Notes: generated by a model from the sequence alone, not told the origin. A stretch of 64,000 nucleotides of DNA from Rhizobium sp. WSM4643 (GCF_025152745.1 NZ_CP104040.1:62001-126000); one strand, 5' to 3'; shown: positions 27,980 through 35,815, numbered from the stretch's first letter. Numbers and translations: made by a program.

Positions 27980-28004
27980 GAGGCGGCGACGAGCCGCCTC
28001 TTTC
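27980..28004 (+). terminator. Rho-independent terminator
   Basis: The stem GAGGCGGC / GCCGCCTC with a five-base loop is followed by TTTCTC, 14 bases after the stop codon of the small secreted protein. Confidence 0.8.
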
Positions 28005-28116
28005 TCGATCGGGCCGCCGCTCACATGTCCGTGACCTCTGCTTTGGCACCGTAGTATGTGACAGATCGCCTTCCTAACTCCGGGGCGTAAATTCCCTGAA
28101 TCCTCCCAAGGAGACG

Positions 28117-28422
28117 ATGATGACCACGACTTTCAAGAACGGCCTGGTGGCCGCTGCCTTCGGCGCAATCCTCGGCCTCTCGGCCTTCCAGGCCACGGCA
28201 GCTCCCCTCCAGTCCAGCGCGACAGAGCAGGGTGCAGCCAAGCGCCCGGTCGTGCGCCAAGAAACCAAGGTTGAACACGACAGGCGCACGACCGGTTCGA
28301 TCGGCGAGCGCGCCTCGGAAACCACGGGCTCGACACACTATATGATGAACCCGAAGAAGCCGCTCAACATGGATTGCAAGCTCGGCTTCAACCCGACGAG
28401 CAGCTCCAGCTGCAATTACTGA
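28117..28422 (+). CDS. Small secreted protein, hypothetical, similar in layout to the preceding one
   Basis: A 101-residue protein with a signal peptide (about residues 1-28, ending ATAAP). The mature part is hydrophilic, with Thr/Ser/Arg-rich TTGSIGERASETTGST and a tail MDCKLGFNPTSSSSCNY bounded by Cys residues. AAGGAG lies before the start codons at 28117 and 28120. Own terminator follows. Function unknown; it may be a paralogue of the 27597 gene, since both share the signal-peptide plus Cys-bounded tail plan. Confidence 0.65.
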   Translation: MMTTTFKNGLVAAAFGAILGLSAFQATAAPLQSSATEQGAAKRPVVRQETKVEHDRRTTGSIGERASETTGSTHYMMNPKKPLNMDCKLGFNPTSSSSCNY

Positions 28423-28463
28423 CGAGACGCTCGGCCGTTCGCCATCGAGCGGCCCCGTCTGAG

Positions 28464-28496
28464 CTGAAGGGCGGCCTCCGAGCCGCCCTCAGTTTG
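28464..28496 (+). terminator. Rho-independent terminator
   Basis: The stem CTGA.GGGCGGC / GCCGCCC.TCAG with a six-base loop is followed by TTTG, shortly after the small secreted protein gene. The rest of the gene-free stretch (28497-28752) shows nothing I can name. Confidence 0.7.
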
Positions 28497-28752
28497 TTGG
28501 CAGACATCGCTCTCCCCTCGGCACCATCCTCGGCCTTGCCAGCCGGATACGGCATGTCCTTCCCCAGCTGTCGTTCTTACGATGTTGCACCAAATGCAAA
28601 AATGCAATAAGTACAGAATCGCGCAAACAGTTGACGGTGGTGTTGCGAAAAGCCGCAGCCAGGAGCGATTGACGCGTCTGCCTTGGAATTGCCATGCTCG
28701 CCGCGATGGTCGCATTTCGTAATCAATCGAATTTCAGACGGGTGGGATAATC

Positions 28753-29424
28753 ATGACTGCAAAGTCCGCGCGCGCCGATTTCCTGCATTTTTTCCGCTGC
28801 TGGATCAGCAATCCGCTTCGGGTCGCGGCGATCGCGCCGTCAGGGGATTCGCTTGCCAGGATCATGACCGGTGAAATTGCCGCACTCGACGGTCCGATCA
28901 TCGAGCTCGGCCCGGGAACTGGCGTCTTCACCCGGGCGCTGCTGGCGCGCGGGGTGAGCGAAGCGGATCTGACCCTGATCGAGTATGGCCCGGAGTTCAT
29001 CACCTCGCTGCAGGCGCGGTTCCCAACGGCGCGCATATTGCAGATGGATGCCGCCCATCTCGCCCATGCCGATATTTTCGAAGGCGAACCGGTCGGCGCG
29101 GTTGTCAGCGGCCTGCCGCTGCTCTCCATGTCGCCCGACAAGATCGCCTCGATCATGGCCGGCGCCTTCGCCTATATGCGGCCGGGCGGGGCCGTCTATC
29201 AGTTTACCTATGGTCCGCGCTGCCCGGTGCCGCGGCCGATCCTCGAGCGTCTCGGCCTGAAGGCGGTGCGCATCGGCGGGACGGTGCGCAACCTGCCGCC
29301 GGCGTCTGTCTACAGGATTTCGCGCAGCAAACCGCTGGAACTGTCGCGCGAGCGCATCGGCTATCGCGAGAGCGAGACTGATATCGACGACGTCGCCGCC
29401 TTTTCCAATGAACCCGGCGGCTGA
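28753..29424 (+). CDS. SAM-dependent methyltransferase, phospholipid N-methyltransferase-like
   Basis: A 223-residue class I methyltransferase. Motif I is IIELGPGTGVFT (about residue 50), followed by the acidic end of strand 2 (LIEYGPEF), DAAHL and the SGLPLLSM motif IV. The last resembles the PLPLLSL-like motif of rhizobial PmtA, which makes phosphatidylcholine from phosphatidylethanolamine. The N-terminal FFRCWISNPLRVAAIAPSG is also typical of that group. I call it PmtA-like rather than PmtA, since several paralogues exist in rhizobia. A TetR gene follows closely. Confidence 0.8.
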   Translation: MTAKSARADFLHFFRCWISNPLRVAAIAPSGDSLARIMTGEIAALDGPIIELGPGTGVFTRALLARGVSEADLTLIEYGPEFITSLQARFPTARILQMDAAHLAHADIFEGEPVGAVVSGLPLLSMSPDKIASIMAGAFAYMRPGGAVYQFTYGPRCPVPRPILERLGLKAVRIGGTVRNLPPASVYRISRSKPLELSRERIGYRESETDIDDVAAFSNEPGG

Positions 29425-29443
29425 ACGATGATGCCGGGCCGGA

Positions 29444-30079
29444 ATGGCTGAGAACAAGCGGACGGAGACGACCGAAGGCAGGCGGGAACGCAAGCGGCGG
29501 CAGACGCGCGCGCGCATCGAGCAGGCGGCCATGAACCTCTTTCTGCAGCGCGGCTTCGAGGCCACGACGATCGAGGACATCACCGAGGCGGCCGATGTCT
29601 CCAAACGCAGTTTCTTCGATTATTTCCCCTCCAAGGAAGAGGTGGTTTTCGCCTGGCAGGATGCCTTCGCCGATCGCCTGATGGCCGCAATCGCCGCAAG
29701 GCCGGTGGGCGAGTCCTCCGTCGCCGCGGTCGAGGCGGCGATCATCGCAACCGTCATCGCCTCCGTCGACGAGCCTGGCTTGGCGAGTGGGGACCTCATC
29801 CATCGCACGCCGGCGCTGAAGGCCCGCGACCAGCTGAAATACGCCAGGCTCGAACAGAAGCTCGCCGAGGCGCTGCTGCTGCGCAAGGGAGGTGATCCGC
29901 TCGAGCGGCCGCGCATGCGCGTCCTTGCGGCCATCGTCATCGGTGCGCTGCGCGTCGGGGCTGAGCTCTGGCAGCAGCGCCCGCCAAGTGCTTCGCCGCA
30001 GGATTTCGCCCGGGAGATTTTCACCGACCTTTGGAAGATGCTGGCGGAATTCGGCGACGAGGCAAAGACCAGGCGTTGA
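29444..30079 (+). CDS. TetR-family transcriptional regulator
   Basis: A 211-residue repressor. The N-terminal TetR helix-turn-helix spans about residues 20-65 (NLFLQRGFEATTIEDITEAADVSKRSFFDYFPSKEEV). The rest is an all-helical ligand-binding domain with no close match I know. It starts 19 bases after the methyltransferase stop, on the same strand, so it is likely an operon partner and perhaps its regulator. Confidence 0.88.
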   Translation: MAENKRTETTEGRRERKRRQTRARIEQAAMNLFLQRGFEATTIEDITEAADVSKRSFFDYFPSKEEVVFAWQDAFADRLMAAIAARPVGESSVAAVEAAIIATVIASVDEPGLASGDLIHRTPALKARDQLKYARLEQKLAEALLLRKGGDPLERPRMRVLAAIVIGALRVGAELWQQRPPSASPQDFAREIFTDLWKMLAEFGDEAKTRR

Positions 30080-30187
30080 CGCGGGGCCGGCTGAGGCGGC
30101 TCAGCCCAGCTTCGGGTTCCAACCGCCGTCGATCTGACGATTTCAGTCGTCCGCCTTTGATCGGTGCATAAGCCCGCAAGCAAAAGA

Positions 30188-30910
30188 TCAGGCAAAAATG
30201 ATTTCATGGAGAGCGACGGCAACGAGGATCGCGCCGGCCGCCGCCTCGATGGATTTCGAAACCACCGCCAGAAGCCTCGGCCGCGTGCTCATCAGGCGGG
30301 CGAGCTGCTCGCGGAACATCACGGCGAGGATTGCGACCGCCGAAAGCGTGACGCAGACCCCGAACATCATCGACAGGGCAAAGAGCAGTCCGGTGATGAC
30401 CACCTGATGGATCATCGCGAAAGTCATGACGAACAAGGTCAGAGGGCAGGGGATCAAGCCGGCCATGAAACCGACGGCGACGCCTTCGCCGCTTGAATGG
30501 GTGTGTGCATGTCGGAAGAGGGCGCTCGATACCATCCACAGCCCGATGAGGCCGAGCAGGCCACGGCTTACGGCCTGAAGTACGGGTGCCGACCCGGCAT
30601 CGACGAAGGAATGCGAGACCAGAGGCAGCGCGAGCAGTGCGATCAGCACGGCCATGCTCACATGGGTGAACGACAGAGCCACCGACACCAACACCGCCTT
30701 GTGGGCCTTTATCGAGGATCCCGTGAGGTAAGTGGCGAGCACGGCCTTGCTGTGCCCCGGCGTCAGGGCATGGGCTGCGCCGAAGGCGACGCCCATTGGA
30801 AGAAAGGCAAGGAAAGCAAACCAGCCGCCGCCAGCGGCGAACGACTTGATATGCTCTGCGAATGACAGGTAGATGTCGCGCTGGAATTCGATGATCTGCT
30901 GCCAGGGCAT
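30188..30910 (-). CDS. Nickel/cobalt exporter, NicO/RcnA family
   Basis: A 240-residue protein with about six transmembrane segments. The second segment carries AHALTPGHSKAVLATYL, the His-containing motif of the NicO/RcnA group. A short His-rich loop (FRHAHTHSSGEG) in the middle faces the solvent, fitting metal delivery. The signature LIPCPLTLFVM is also typical. It ends a minus-strand cluster: DmeF-type exporter, RcnR/DmeR-type repressor, then this gene. Ni(II)/Co(II) efflux is the likely role. Confidence 0.82.
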   Translation of the reverse strand: MPWQQIIEFQRDIYLSFAEHIKSFAAGGGWFAFLAFLPMGVAFGAAHALTPGHSKAVLATYLTGSSIKAHKAVLVSVALSFTHVSMAVLIALLALPLVSHSFVDAGSAPVLQAVSRGLLGLIGLWMVSSALFRHAHTHSSGEGVAVGFMAGLIPCPLTLFVMTFAMIHQVVITGLLFALSMMFGVCVTLSAVAILAVMFREQLARLMSTRPRLLAVVSKSIEAAAGAILVAVALHEIIFA

Positions 30911-31046
30911 CAGGCCAGTCCCGTCGTCAAAACTGTAAGCAGGATATAGCGCCCCACTTTGGCGATGGCCACCGGCAGACCGGCAGGATCGAAGCGGCCG
31001 CCATTACCCACGAAGAGTAGGCCGCCAGGTAACCTCGGTCATTTCC

Positions 31047-31325
31047 TCAAAGATATTTCGTAATCGTCTTGAACTCGTCGATCGACTGCCGCTTGTCGCG
31101 CGGCAGGGCGCCGACCGTCTCTTCGAGGCAGTGGTCGAGATGATCCTGGATCAGCGTCCGTTTGGCGTTGATGATCGCCTTCTCCACCGCAGAGAGCTGC
31201 TGCGCGATGTCGAGACACGGCTTGCCTGCCTCGATCATCGTGATGACGCTCTTCAGATGACCCTCGGCCCGTTTCAGGCGCTTGACGATCTCCGGATGGG
31301 TGGCGTGGGTGTGAGGTTCGGTCAT
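31047..31325 (-). CDS. RcnR/CsoR-family metal-sensing repressor, DmeR-like
   Basis: A 92-residue all-helical tetrameric repressor. Its metal-site residues are an N-terminal His cluster (THATH), Cys in KPCLDIAQQL, and His in DHLDHCLEE. The N-terminal His plus Cys-His-His pattern is that of Ni/Co sensors (RcnR, DmeR) rather than copper CsoR. Metal binding should release the promoter. It lies 72 bases after the DmeF-type gene. R. leguminosarum has a characterised Ni/Co-responsive dmeRF operon; here the exporter comes first, which differs from my recollection of that order. Confidence 0.85.
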   Translation of the reverse strand: MTEPHTHATHPEIVKRLKRAEGHLKSVITMIEAGKPCLDIAQQLSAVEKAIINAKRTLIQDHLDHCLEETVGALPRDKRQSIDEFKTITKYL

Positions 31326-31397
31326 CGTGTCCCTGTTCTCGATCCTTCCGAGCAGAAGGGCGCTCGACCTTACGCCGGGGATCGCCTCCGGGACAAG

Positions 31398-32747
31398 TCA
31401 GTGATGATGGCCTTCCGGCGCTTCCATTCGAAACGGAAGGTCGTCGACGTCGACGCCTGCCATCAGCTTCAGCACCGCATCGAACGCGTGAGGCTCGGCC
31501 GGAGCGACGTTGCTGATCAAGGCGTGATGATCGGCCGGCGAAGGGAGCAGCGGCAGCCGCTCGACGAGACCATCGCGGGCGATCTCCACGACGGCCTCGA
31601 GCCCCTTTGCGTGTTTCGAAATGGAAAGCCGCATGCGTTCACCCTCCGGCGTGTCGACAATCTCCAGCAATCCGGTCGCCAATCGGGAACTCACCGTGAA
31701 CGCAGCGGGAGCGTGGTGATGCCCGTGGCCGCGATGGTTGGAGGGCGCTTCGGCGGCTGCCTCGGCGATCTGGATGCTCGCCGTACCCAGCGCCGGAAGA
31801 TGGGCGTGAAGCTCATTGCGAAGCGTGGCCACGATGACGTTGGCATCCGCGACGGGCTTGTCGCCGCTGACCGAGATCGTAACGTCGGCATGGAGCCGGT
31901 GACCGATCCAGCGAGCCTTGACGTCCGTCAGGCGTTCGATGCCTGCGACATGCTCTGCTGCATGGTGGATCTCGTCCGTAATCCCCGGCTCGATGCCGTC
32001 GAGGCTGCGGGTGATGATGGCGCGCGCCGATTGCCAGACGATGCCGAAGATCGCGATGGTGATCAGCAGGCCGATGATGGGATCGGCGAGCGGAAAGCCG
32101 AGCCAGACCCCGACCGCACCGAGCACGACGGCCAGGCTTGTCAAACCATCGGTGCGGGCGTGATAGCCGTCGGCGATCAGCGCGGCGCTGTTCATCTGCC
32201 TGCCGACACGGATGCGGAACACCGCCACGGCCTCGTTGCCGATGAAGCCGACGACGCCGGCGACGGCGACCGCCAGAAGCTGGGTGATCCGCTGCGGGTT
32301 CAGCAGGCGGTCGATTGCCTCATAGCCGGCGACGATGGCGCTGAAGAGAATGATCAGAACGATCAGCATGCCGGCAAGGTCCTCGACGCGGCCGAGGCCA
32401 TAGTTGAAGGTTTTCGTCGGCTTCCGTCGGACCAGTGTGAAGGCGATCCACAAAGGAATTGCGGTGGCGGCATCGCCGATATTGTGGATGGTGTCGGCCA
32501 GCAGCGCCACGCTTCCCGAAGAGAAGACGACGACGAGCTGCAGGGCTGCGGTGATGGCCAGAATGACGAACGACCACTTGATCGCCCAGATGCCGCGCTC
32601 GGACGAGGCGATGCTCGGATCGACGACGCCGTGCGTATGCCCGTGGCCTCCGGCATCTCCATGCGAATGGCCGTGCGAGCCGCGACTGTGGCCATGGGAT
32701 TGACCGCCTTGACCGAAACCGAACCATTCCCTGATGCTGACCAACAT
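31398..32747 (-). CDS. dmeF: Cation diffusion facilitator, DmeF-type Co/Ni exporter
   Basis: A 449-residue CDF transporter with six transmembrane helices (about residues 55-245). The TM2 site LADTIHNIGDAA and TM5 site ADGYHARTDGL supply the His/Asp metal ligands. His-rich stretches lie at the N-terminus (SHGHSRGSHGHSHGD), after the cytoplasmic domain (GHGHHHA) and at the C-terminus (EGHHH). The long C-terminal extension fits DmeF-type Co/Ni exporters. An inverted repeat of the RcnR type sits 29 bases before the ATG. Confidence 0.9.
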   Translation of the reverse strand: MLVSIREWFGFGQGGQSHGHSRGSHGHSHGDAGGHGHTHGVVDPSIASSERGIWAIKWSFVILAITAALQLVVVFSSGSVALLADTIHNIGDAATAIPLWIAFTLVRRKPTKTFNYGLGRVEDLAGMLIVLIILFSAIVAGYEAIDRLLNPQRITQLLAVAVAGVVGFIGNEAVAVFRIRVGRQMNSAALIADGYHARTDGLTSLAVVLGAVGVWLGFPLADPIIGLLITIAIFGIVWQSARAIITRSLDGIEPGITDEIHHAAEHVAGIERLTDVKARWIGHRLHADVTISVSGDKPVADANVIVATLRNELHAHLPALGTASIQIAEAAAEAPSNHRGHGHHHAPAAFTVSSRLATGLLEIVDTPEGERMRLSISKHAKGLEAVVEIARDGLVERLPLLPSPADHHALISNVAPAEPHAFDAVLKLMAGVDVDDLPFRMEAPEGHHH

Positions 32748-32775
32748 TGCAGATCTCTATCCAAACTGGATTTAG

Positions 32776-32800
32776 ACCTATCCCCCTGGAGAGGATAGGT
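32776..32800 (-). promoter_or_regulatory. RcnR/DmeR-type operator before the metal exporter
   Basis: A perfect 8-base inverted repeat ACCTATCC / GGATAGGT encloses a G/C-rich centre, giving the TA-G-tract-TA pattern of RcnR-type sites. It lies 29-53 bases upstream of the exporter start, where it would block transcription. The rest of 32801-33148 shows no gene; a weak frame near 33000-33120 may be a regulator remnant. Confidence 0.75.
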
Positions 32801-33148
32801 CAAGTTGGCTTCTTGTCTGCAGGTGCGATCCAATTCCATGCGAGGCTCGAACGCTCCTTGCGAGTCTATCCGGCGCCGCTGTTCCAGCACCATTTCTTTC
32901 GTCGGCCCCGTTTGTCGAGCCCTGTTATCGGGTCTGTCCTGTCCTATATCTGCAAGCGTCGCAGCGGCCACATTCTGATGATCCCCGCGATAGGCGGATC
33001 TTCACCATGCCGGGCATCGCTTTCGATCAGGGCAGACATTCGCGCTCGAAGGCATCTCCGAAAGCCTCGGCATCCGTGCCGCGGCTGTGCAATCCGCCTC
33101 CGAGCGTTCCACAGATTTCAATGATTGATTGATAAGAGAGGAAAGACC

Positions 33149-34045
33149 ATGTCCAGTCACAACGCAGCCCAATACAACGCAGCAAAGTCAGGCACCTTCA
33201 GGATCGGCGGCGATATCGAGATCAATCGTCTCGGTTTCGGCGCCATGCGCGTCACCGGCAAGGGCATCTGGGGCGAGCCTTCCGATCATGCCGAATCCAT
33301 CCGCACGCTGAAGCGCCTGCCGGAACTCGGCGTCAACTTCATCGATACGGCCGATTCCTACGGCCCCGATGTCTCCGAATGGCTGATCAAGGAAGCCCTG
33401 CATCCCTATGGCGGCAAGTCTGTCATCGCCACCAAGGGCGGCCTGACCCGCCACGGTCCCGATATCTGGCTGCCCGTCGGACGTCCGGAATATCTGATCC
33501 AGCAAGTGCATAAGAGCCTGCGCAATCTCGGCGTCGAGCAGATCGATCTCTGGCAGCTGCATAGGATCGACCCGAAGGTGCCGGCCAGGGAGCAATTCGA
33601 TGCGATCAAATCGCTGCTCGATAGCGGCCTGATCCGCCATGCAGGTCTGAGCGAAGTGTCCGTTGCCGACATCGAGGCGGCTTCGAAGCATTTCAAGGTC
33701 GCGACCGTCCAGAACCGCTACAATCTCGTCGACCGCACCAGCGAGGACGTGCTCGATTATTGCGCCAAGCACAATATCGGCTTCATCCCGTGGTATCCGC
33801 TGGCCGCCGGCGACCTCGCCAAGCCAGGCTCACTGCTCGATACGATCGCCAGGAAGCACAATGCAGCACCCAGCCAGATCGCGCTCGCCTGGGTGCTGAA
33901 GCGCAGCCCGGTCATGCTGCCGATCCCCGGCACCTCCAAGGTCAAGCATCTCGAGGAAAATGTCGCAGCCGTCGACATCACCCTCTCGAACGAGGAATTC
34001 TCCGCCCTCGACGGCGAAGGCAGGAAGGTCTTCAAGGCTGCTTGA
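33149..34045 (+). CDS. Aldo/keto reductase
   Basis: A 298-residue TIM-barrel NADPH-dependent reductase. The catalytic tetrad is visible: Asp/Tyr in DTADSYG, Lys in ATKGG, His in LWQLHRID. The cofactor-phosphate motif [10 protein letters not shown] is near the C-terminus. Start is the ATG at 33149, after GAGAGGAAA; an upstream ATG at 33125 adds a short unlike stretch. The substrate is unknown; members of this subgroup reduce small aldehydes and ketones. Confidence 0.9.
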   Translation: MSSHNAAQYNAAKSGTFRIGGDIEINRLGFGAMRVTGKGIWGEPSDHAESIRTLKRLPELGVNFIDTADSYGPDVSEWLIKEALHPYGGKSVIATKGGLTRHGPDIWLPVGRPEYLIQQVHKSLRNLGVEQIDLWQLHRIDPKVPAREQFDAIKSLLDSGLIRHAGLSEVSVADIEAASKHFKVATVQNRYNLVDRTSEDVLDYCAKHNIGFIPWYPLAAGDLAKPGSLLDTIARKHNAAPSQIALAWVLKRSPVMLPIPGTSKVKHLEENVAAVDITLSNEEFSALDGEGRKVFKAA

Positions 34046-34077
34046 CGAGGCGGGAAACGGAGAGGTCGCGGTGTGTT

Positions 34078-34120
34078 CCCTTCTCCCCTCGGGGAGAAGG
34101 TGCCGGCAGGCGGATGAGCC
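34078..34120 (+). repeat. Dispersed GGGGAGAAGG palindromic repeat, copy A
   Basis: Hairpin TTCTCCCC / GGGGAGAA followed by GGTGCC..CAGGCGGATGAG. Same family as copies at 35357, 41440/42949, 55870, 55985, 61030 and 62738. It lies just before the repeat interrupted by the IS110 element. Confidence 0.7.
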
Positions 34121-34214
34121 ACACGGCGTGCCCTTCCATTCCTATCCCGCACCCGTTGTAGGAAAGACCGGCTTCGCCGGCCCCCTTGCATGTTCAAACT
34201 GCATCCGTTGATGA

Positions 34215-34365
34215 TGGGTGCGACCCCTGGGGGATGGCCATCCCCCAGGGGTCGGACGGGCGGGACCGTAACCCCCTTGGCGTGAACCGGGGATGAGCCT
34301 GGTCCGCCCGTCCTTCGCGTTTGTCCTGAACAGATAGTGGGGAGCAGGTCCCGTATGCAAGGCAA
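34215..34365 (+). ncRNA. Candidate bridge RNA of the IS110 element
   Basis: Three structured parts in order. (1) A perfect 34-base palindrome, 34221-34254. (2) A 13-pair stem (34254-34267 with 34301-34313, one bulge) enclosing a large loop with CCCCCTTG (34272-34279) and GGATGAGC (34291-34298). The first equals the left target flank 34181-34188, and the second is the reverse complement of the right flank 35356-35363. (3) A second region with ACAGAT (34330-34335), equal to the element's right end at 35350-35355, and ATGCAAG (34355-34361), the reverse complement of CTTGCAT at its left end (34185-34191). This is the target-loop plus donor-loop layout of IS110 bridge RNAs. Confidence 0.65.
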
Positions 34366-34387
34366 GGTATCGTCCGAACGCACCGCG

Positions 34388-35341
34388 ATGGCGACAGTTT
34401 ATGTCGGCATCGATGTCTGTAAAGAGTGGCTGGACATTCATCTGCATCCTCTCGGCCGCAGTTTTCGGGTGACCAACGACACGGCCGGCCTGCGCCGCCT
34501 CAAGCGGGAGCTCGATGCGCTTGACCAGATGCCGCGCTCGGCGCTGCGTATCGTCATGGAAGCGACCGGCAAGTGGCATCGCGCCGTCCAGCGCTCGCTG
34601 CATGCCGATGGCTTTTACGTGTCGGTCGTCGACCCGCTGCGCGCCCGGCTGTTTGCCAAAGCCTGCGGCTTTCTCGCCAAGACCGATCGGCTCGATGCGC
34701 GGTTTCTGGCCATCATGGGAGAAGCCCTCAAGCCCGCACAGACCCCACCGCCGGACCAAGCGCTGGAAGCCCTGCAGGAACTGGTCAATGCCCGATCTGC
34801 CGCCAATGGCGAACGCACCGCCCTGTCCAACCGGATGAAGACGGCCGTGACCGCCTTCCTGCGCAAGGAACTGACGCGCCGGCTTGCCGCGCTCGACACC
34901 CATATCGCAAGACTGGACGCCGAGATCGAGCGCAGCATCTGCGCCGATCCCGAGATGCGCCGCCGCCTCGACATCCTCATCTCCATTCCCGGCATCGGAG
35001 CCGTCACCGCCGCAAGCCTGATCGCTGGCCTTTGCGAACTTGGCGCCTGCTCCGGCAAGCAGGCCGCCATGCTGACCGGCCTTGCGCCGATTGCCTGCGA
35101 AAGTGGCGAGCGGGCCGGACATCGCTCCATCAGGGGCGGACGCCCAGCACCCAGGAACGCCATCTACATGGCCGCCCTGTCCGCCTCCCGTCACAACCCG
35201 GACCTCGCACGCTTCGCCGCAAGGCTGAAGAAAGTCGGAAAACCCAATAAGGTCGTCCTCGTCGCCGTCATGAGAAAGCTCATCGTCCTGGCAAACACCC
35301 TCATCACCAAAAACCGCATCTGGACACCAAATCCACCTTGA
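34388..35341 (+). CDS. IS110-family DEDD transposase/recombinase
   Basis: About 317 residues. The RuvC-like half has the DEDD ligands: VGIDVCKEWLD, VMEATGKW and KTDRLDARF. The C-terminal transposase_20 half has the helix-hairpin SIPGIGAVTAASLIA and a later AALSASRHNP segment holding the candidate catalytic Ser. I start at MATVYVGID (34388), the usual family N-terminus. A start at 34355 has a better ribosome site (GGGGAG) but overlaps the predicted donor-binding guide of the RNA. The frame is intact, so the element may be active. Confidence 0.88.
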   Translation: MATVYVGIDVCKEWLDIHLHPLGRSFRVTNDTAGLRRLKRELDALDQMPRSALRIVMEATGKWHRAVQRSLHADGFYVSVVDPLRARLFAKACGFLAKTDRLDARFLAIMGEALKPAQTPPPDQALEALQELVNARSAANGERTALSNRMKTAVTAFLRKELTRRLAALDTHIARLDAEIERSICADPEMRRRLDILISIPGIGAVTAASLIAGLCELGACSGKQAAMLTGLAPIACESGERAGHRSIRGGRPAPRNAIYMAALSASRHNPDLARFAARLKKVGKPNKVVLVAVMRKLIVLANTLITKNRIWTPNPP

Positions 35342-35356
35342 CACCAAACACAGATG

Positions 35357-35426
35357 CTCATCCGCCCTCATCCGCCCTCATCCGCCCTACGGGCACCTTC
35401 TCCCCGCTGGGGAGAAGAGGGAGTCG
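35357..35426 (-). repeat. Dispersed palindromic repeat, copy B, split by the IS110 element
   Basis: CTCATCCGCCC repeated three times in tandem, then CTACGGGCACCTTCTCCCC hairpin with GGGGAGAAGAGGG. The missing left part of this repeat (GGCTTCGCCGGCCCCCT) lies on the other side of the element at 34151-34186. Bases 35427-35690 show no gene. Confidence 0.7.
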
Positions 35427-35686
35427 AGACGCCGCGGCATGTCCCTTCGCTCCGTTTACGTGACCGTGGACGGGTCGAGAGCTGTGGTTCGACCCGGCAG
35501 AGGTGGCGGCCTCCAGATGAGGGCAATGCCGGCGATCCCCGAGTCTCCAAATTTTCGGCATAATTTTGACCATCCGGTCAAGCATGCTGCAAAATGAGGC
35601 GGTGACCTGTTGTTTTGAGGGCAAGCCTTGCATGCAGTGCATTGCTGCATTGCGGTATTTTCGCTATGCCGAATCAAAAGAATTGG

Positions 35687-35692
35687 CTATAT
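35687..35692 (+). promoter_or_regulatory. Likely -10 box of the small RNA
   Basis: CTATAT lies about seven bases before the first stem of the small RNA, a typical rhizobial -10. No good -35 box is seen at the usual spacing. Confidence 0.45.
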
Positions 35693-35698
35693 CTATCT

Positions 35699-35815
35699 TC
35701 GTAAGCAGCGCACTCCTCCTCCCAGCGCTCTTACATCGGACTGACAACACTCCTCCTCCCAGTTGTCAGTCAGGATCAAGAGCCCGGCGCACCTCCTCCC
35801 GCGTCGGGCTTTTTT
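35699..35815 (+). ncRNA. Trans-acting small RNA with three anti-Shine-Dalgarno loops (alpha-r14/NfeR1 type)
   Basis: About 117 nucleotides folding into three hairpins in a row. Hairpin 1 (35701-35734) is GTAAG.AGCGC / GCGCT.CTTAC. Hairpin 2 (35740-35770) is ACTGACAAC / GTTGTCAGT. Hairpin 3 (35781-35810) is AGCCCGGCGC / GCGTCGGGCT followed by TTTTTCTTTT, a terminator. Each loop displays CTCCTCC(C), complementary to ribosome binding sites. That three-loop layout is the hallmark, as I recall it, of the Rhizobiales alpha-r14 family (NfeR1 in Sinorhizobium, linked to nodulation). It should bind Shine-Dalgarno regions of target mRNAs. Gene boundaries are estimates. Confidence 0.85.

Larger units (their letters stand above)
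34187..35358 (+). mobile_element. IS110-family insertion element (about 1.17 kb)
   Basis: Boundaries were inferred by comparing the flanks with intact repeat copies. The left flank ends ...GGCCCCCT (to 34186) and the right flank begins CTCATCCG (35357), which together rebuild the uninterrupted repeat GGCCCCCTCATCCG found, in reverse, at about 55900-55930. The shared CT is the crossover dinucleotide known for IS110/IS621. There are no terminal inverted repeats or target duplication, as expected for this family. It contains a DEDD transposase and a structured upstream region. Confidence 0.75.

Noticed and set aside
22808..28500. Integrated phage or element with integrase at tRNA-Arg
   Set aside because: No integrase frame and no second copy of the tRNA 3' end found by reading through the region.
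31001..31022. Second RcnR-like operator before the NicO gene
   Set aside because: Only a weak, imperfect dyad (CCATTACCC/GAGTAGG) without the G-tract pattern.
31131..32798. 555-residue plus-strand frame opposite the metal exporter
   Set aside because: Exact mirror of the CDF exporter coding region; the exporter has clear transmembrane and His motifs.
33000..33130. Possible regulator remnant before the aldo/keto reductase
   Set aside because: One frame gives ALEGISESLGIRAAAVQ, reminiscent of a helix-turn-helix, but it is too short and uncertain to call.
35357..35392. Three tandem CATCCGCCCT units, considered as CRISPR or iterons
   Set aside because: Units are adjacent with no spacers and belong to the palindromic repeat family; simple slippage.
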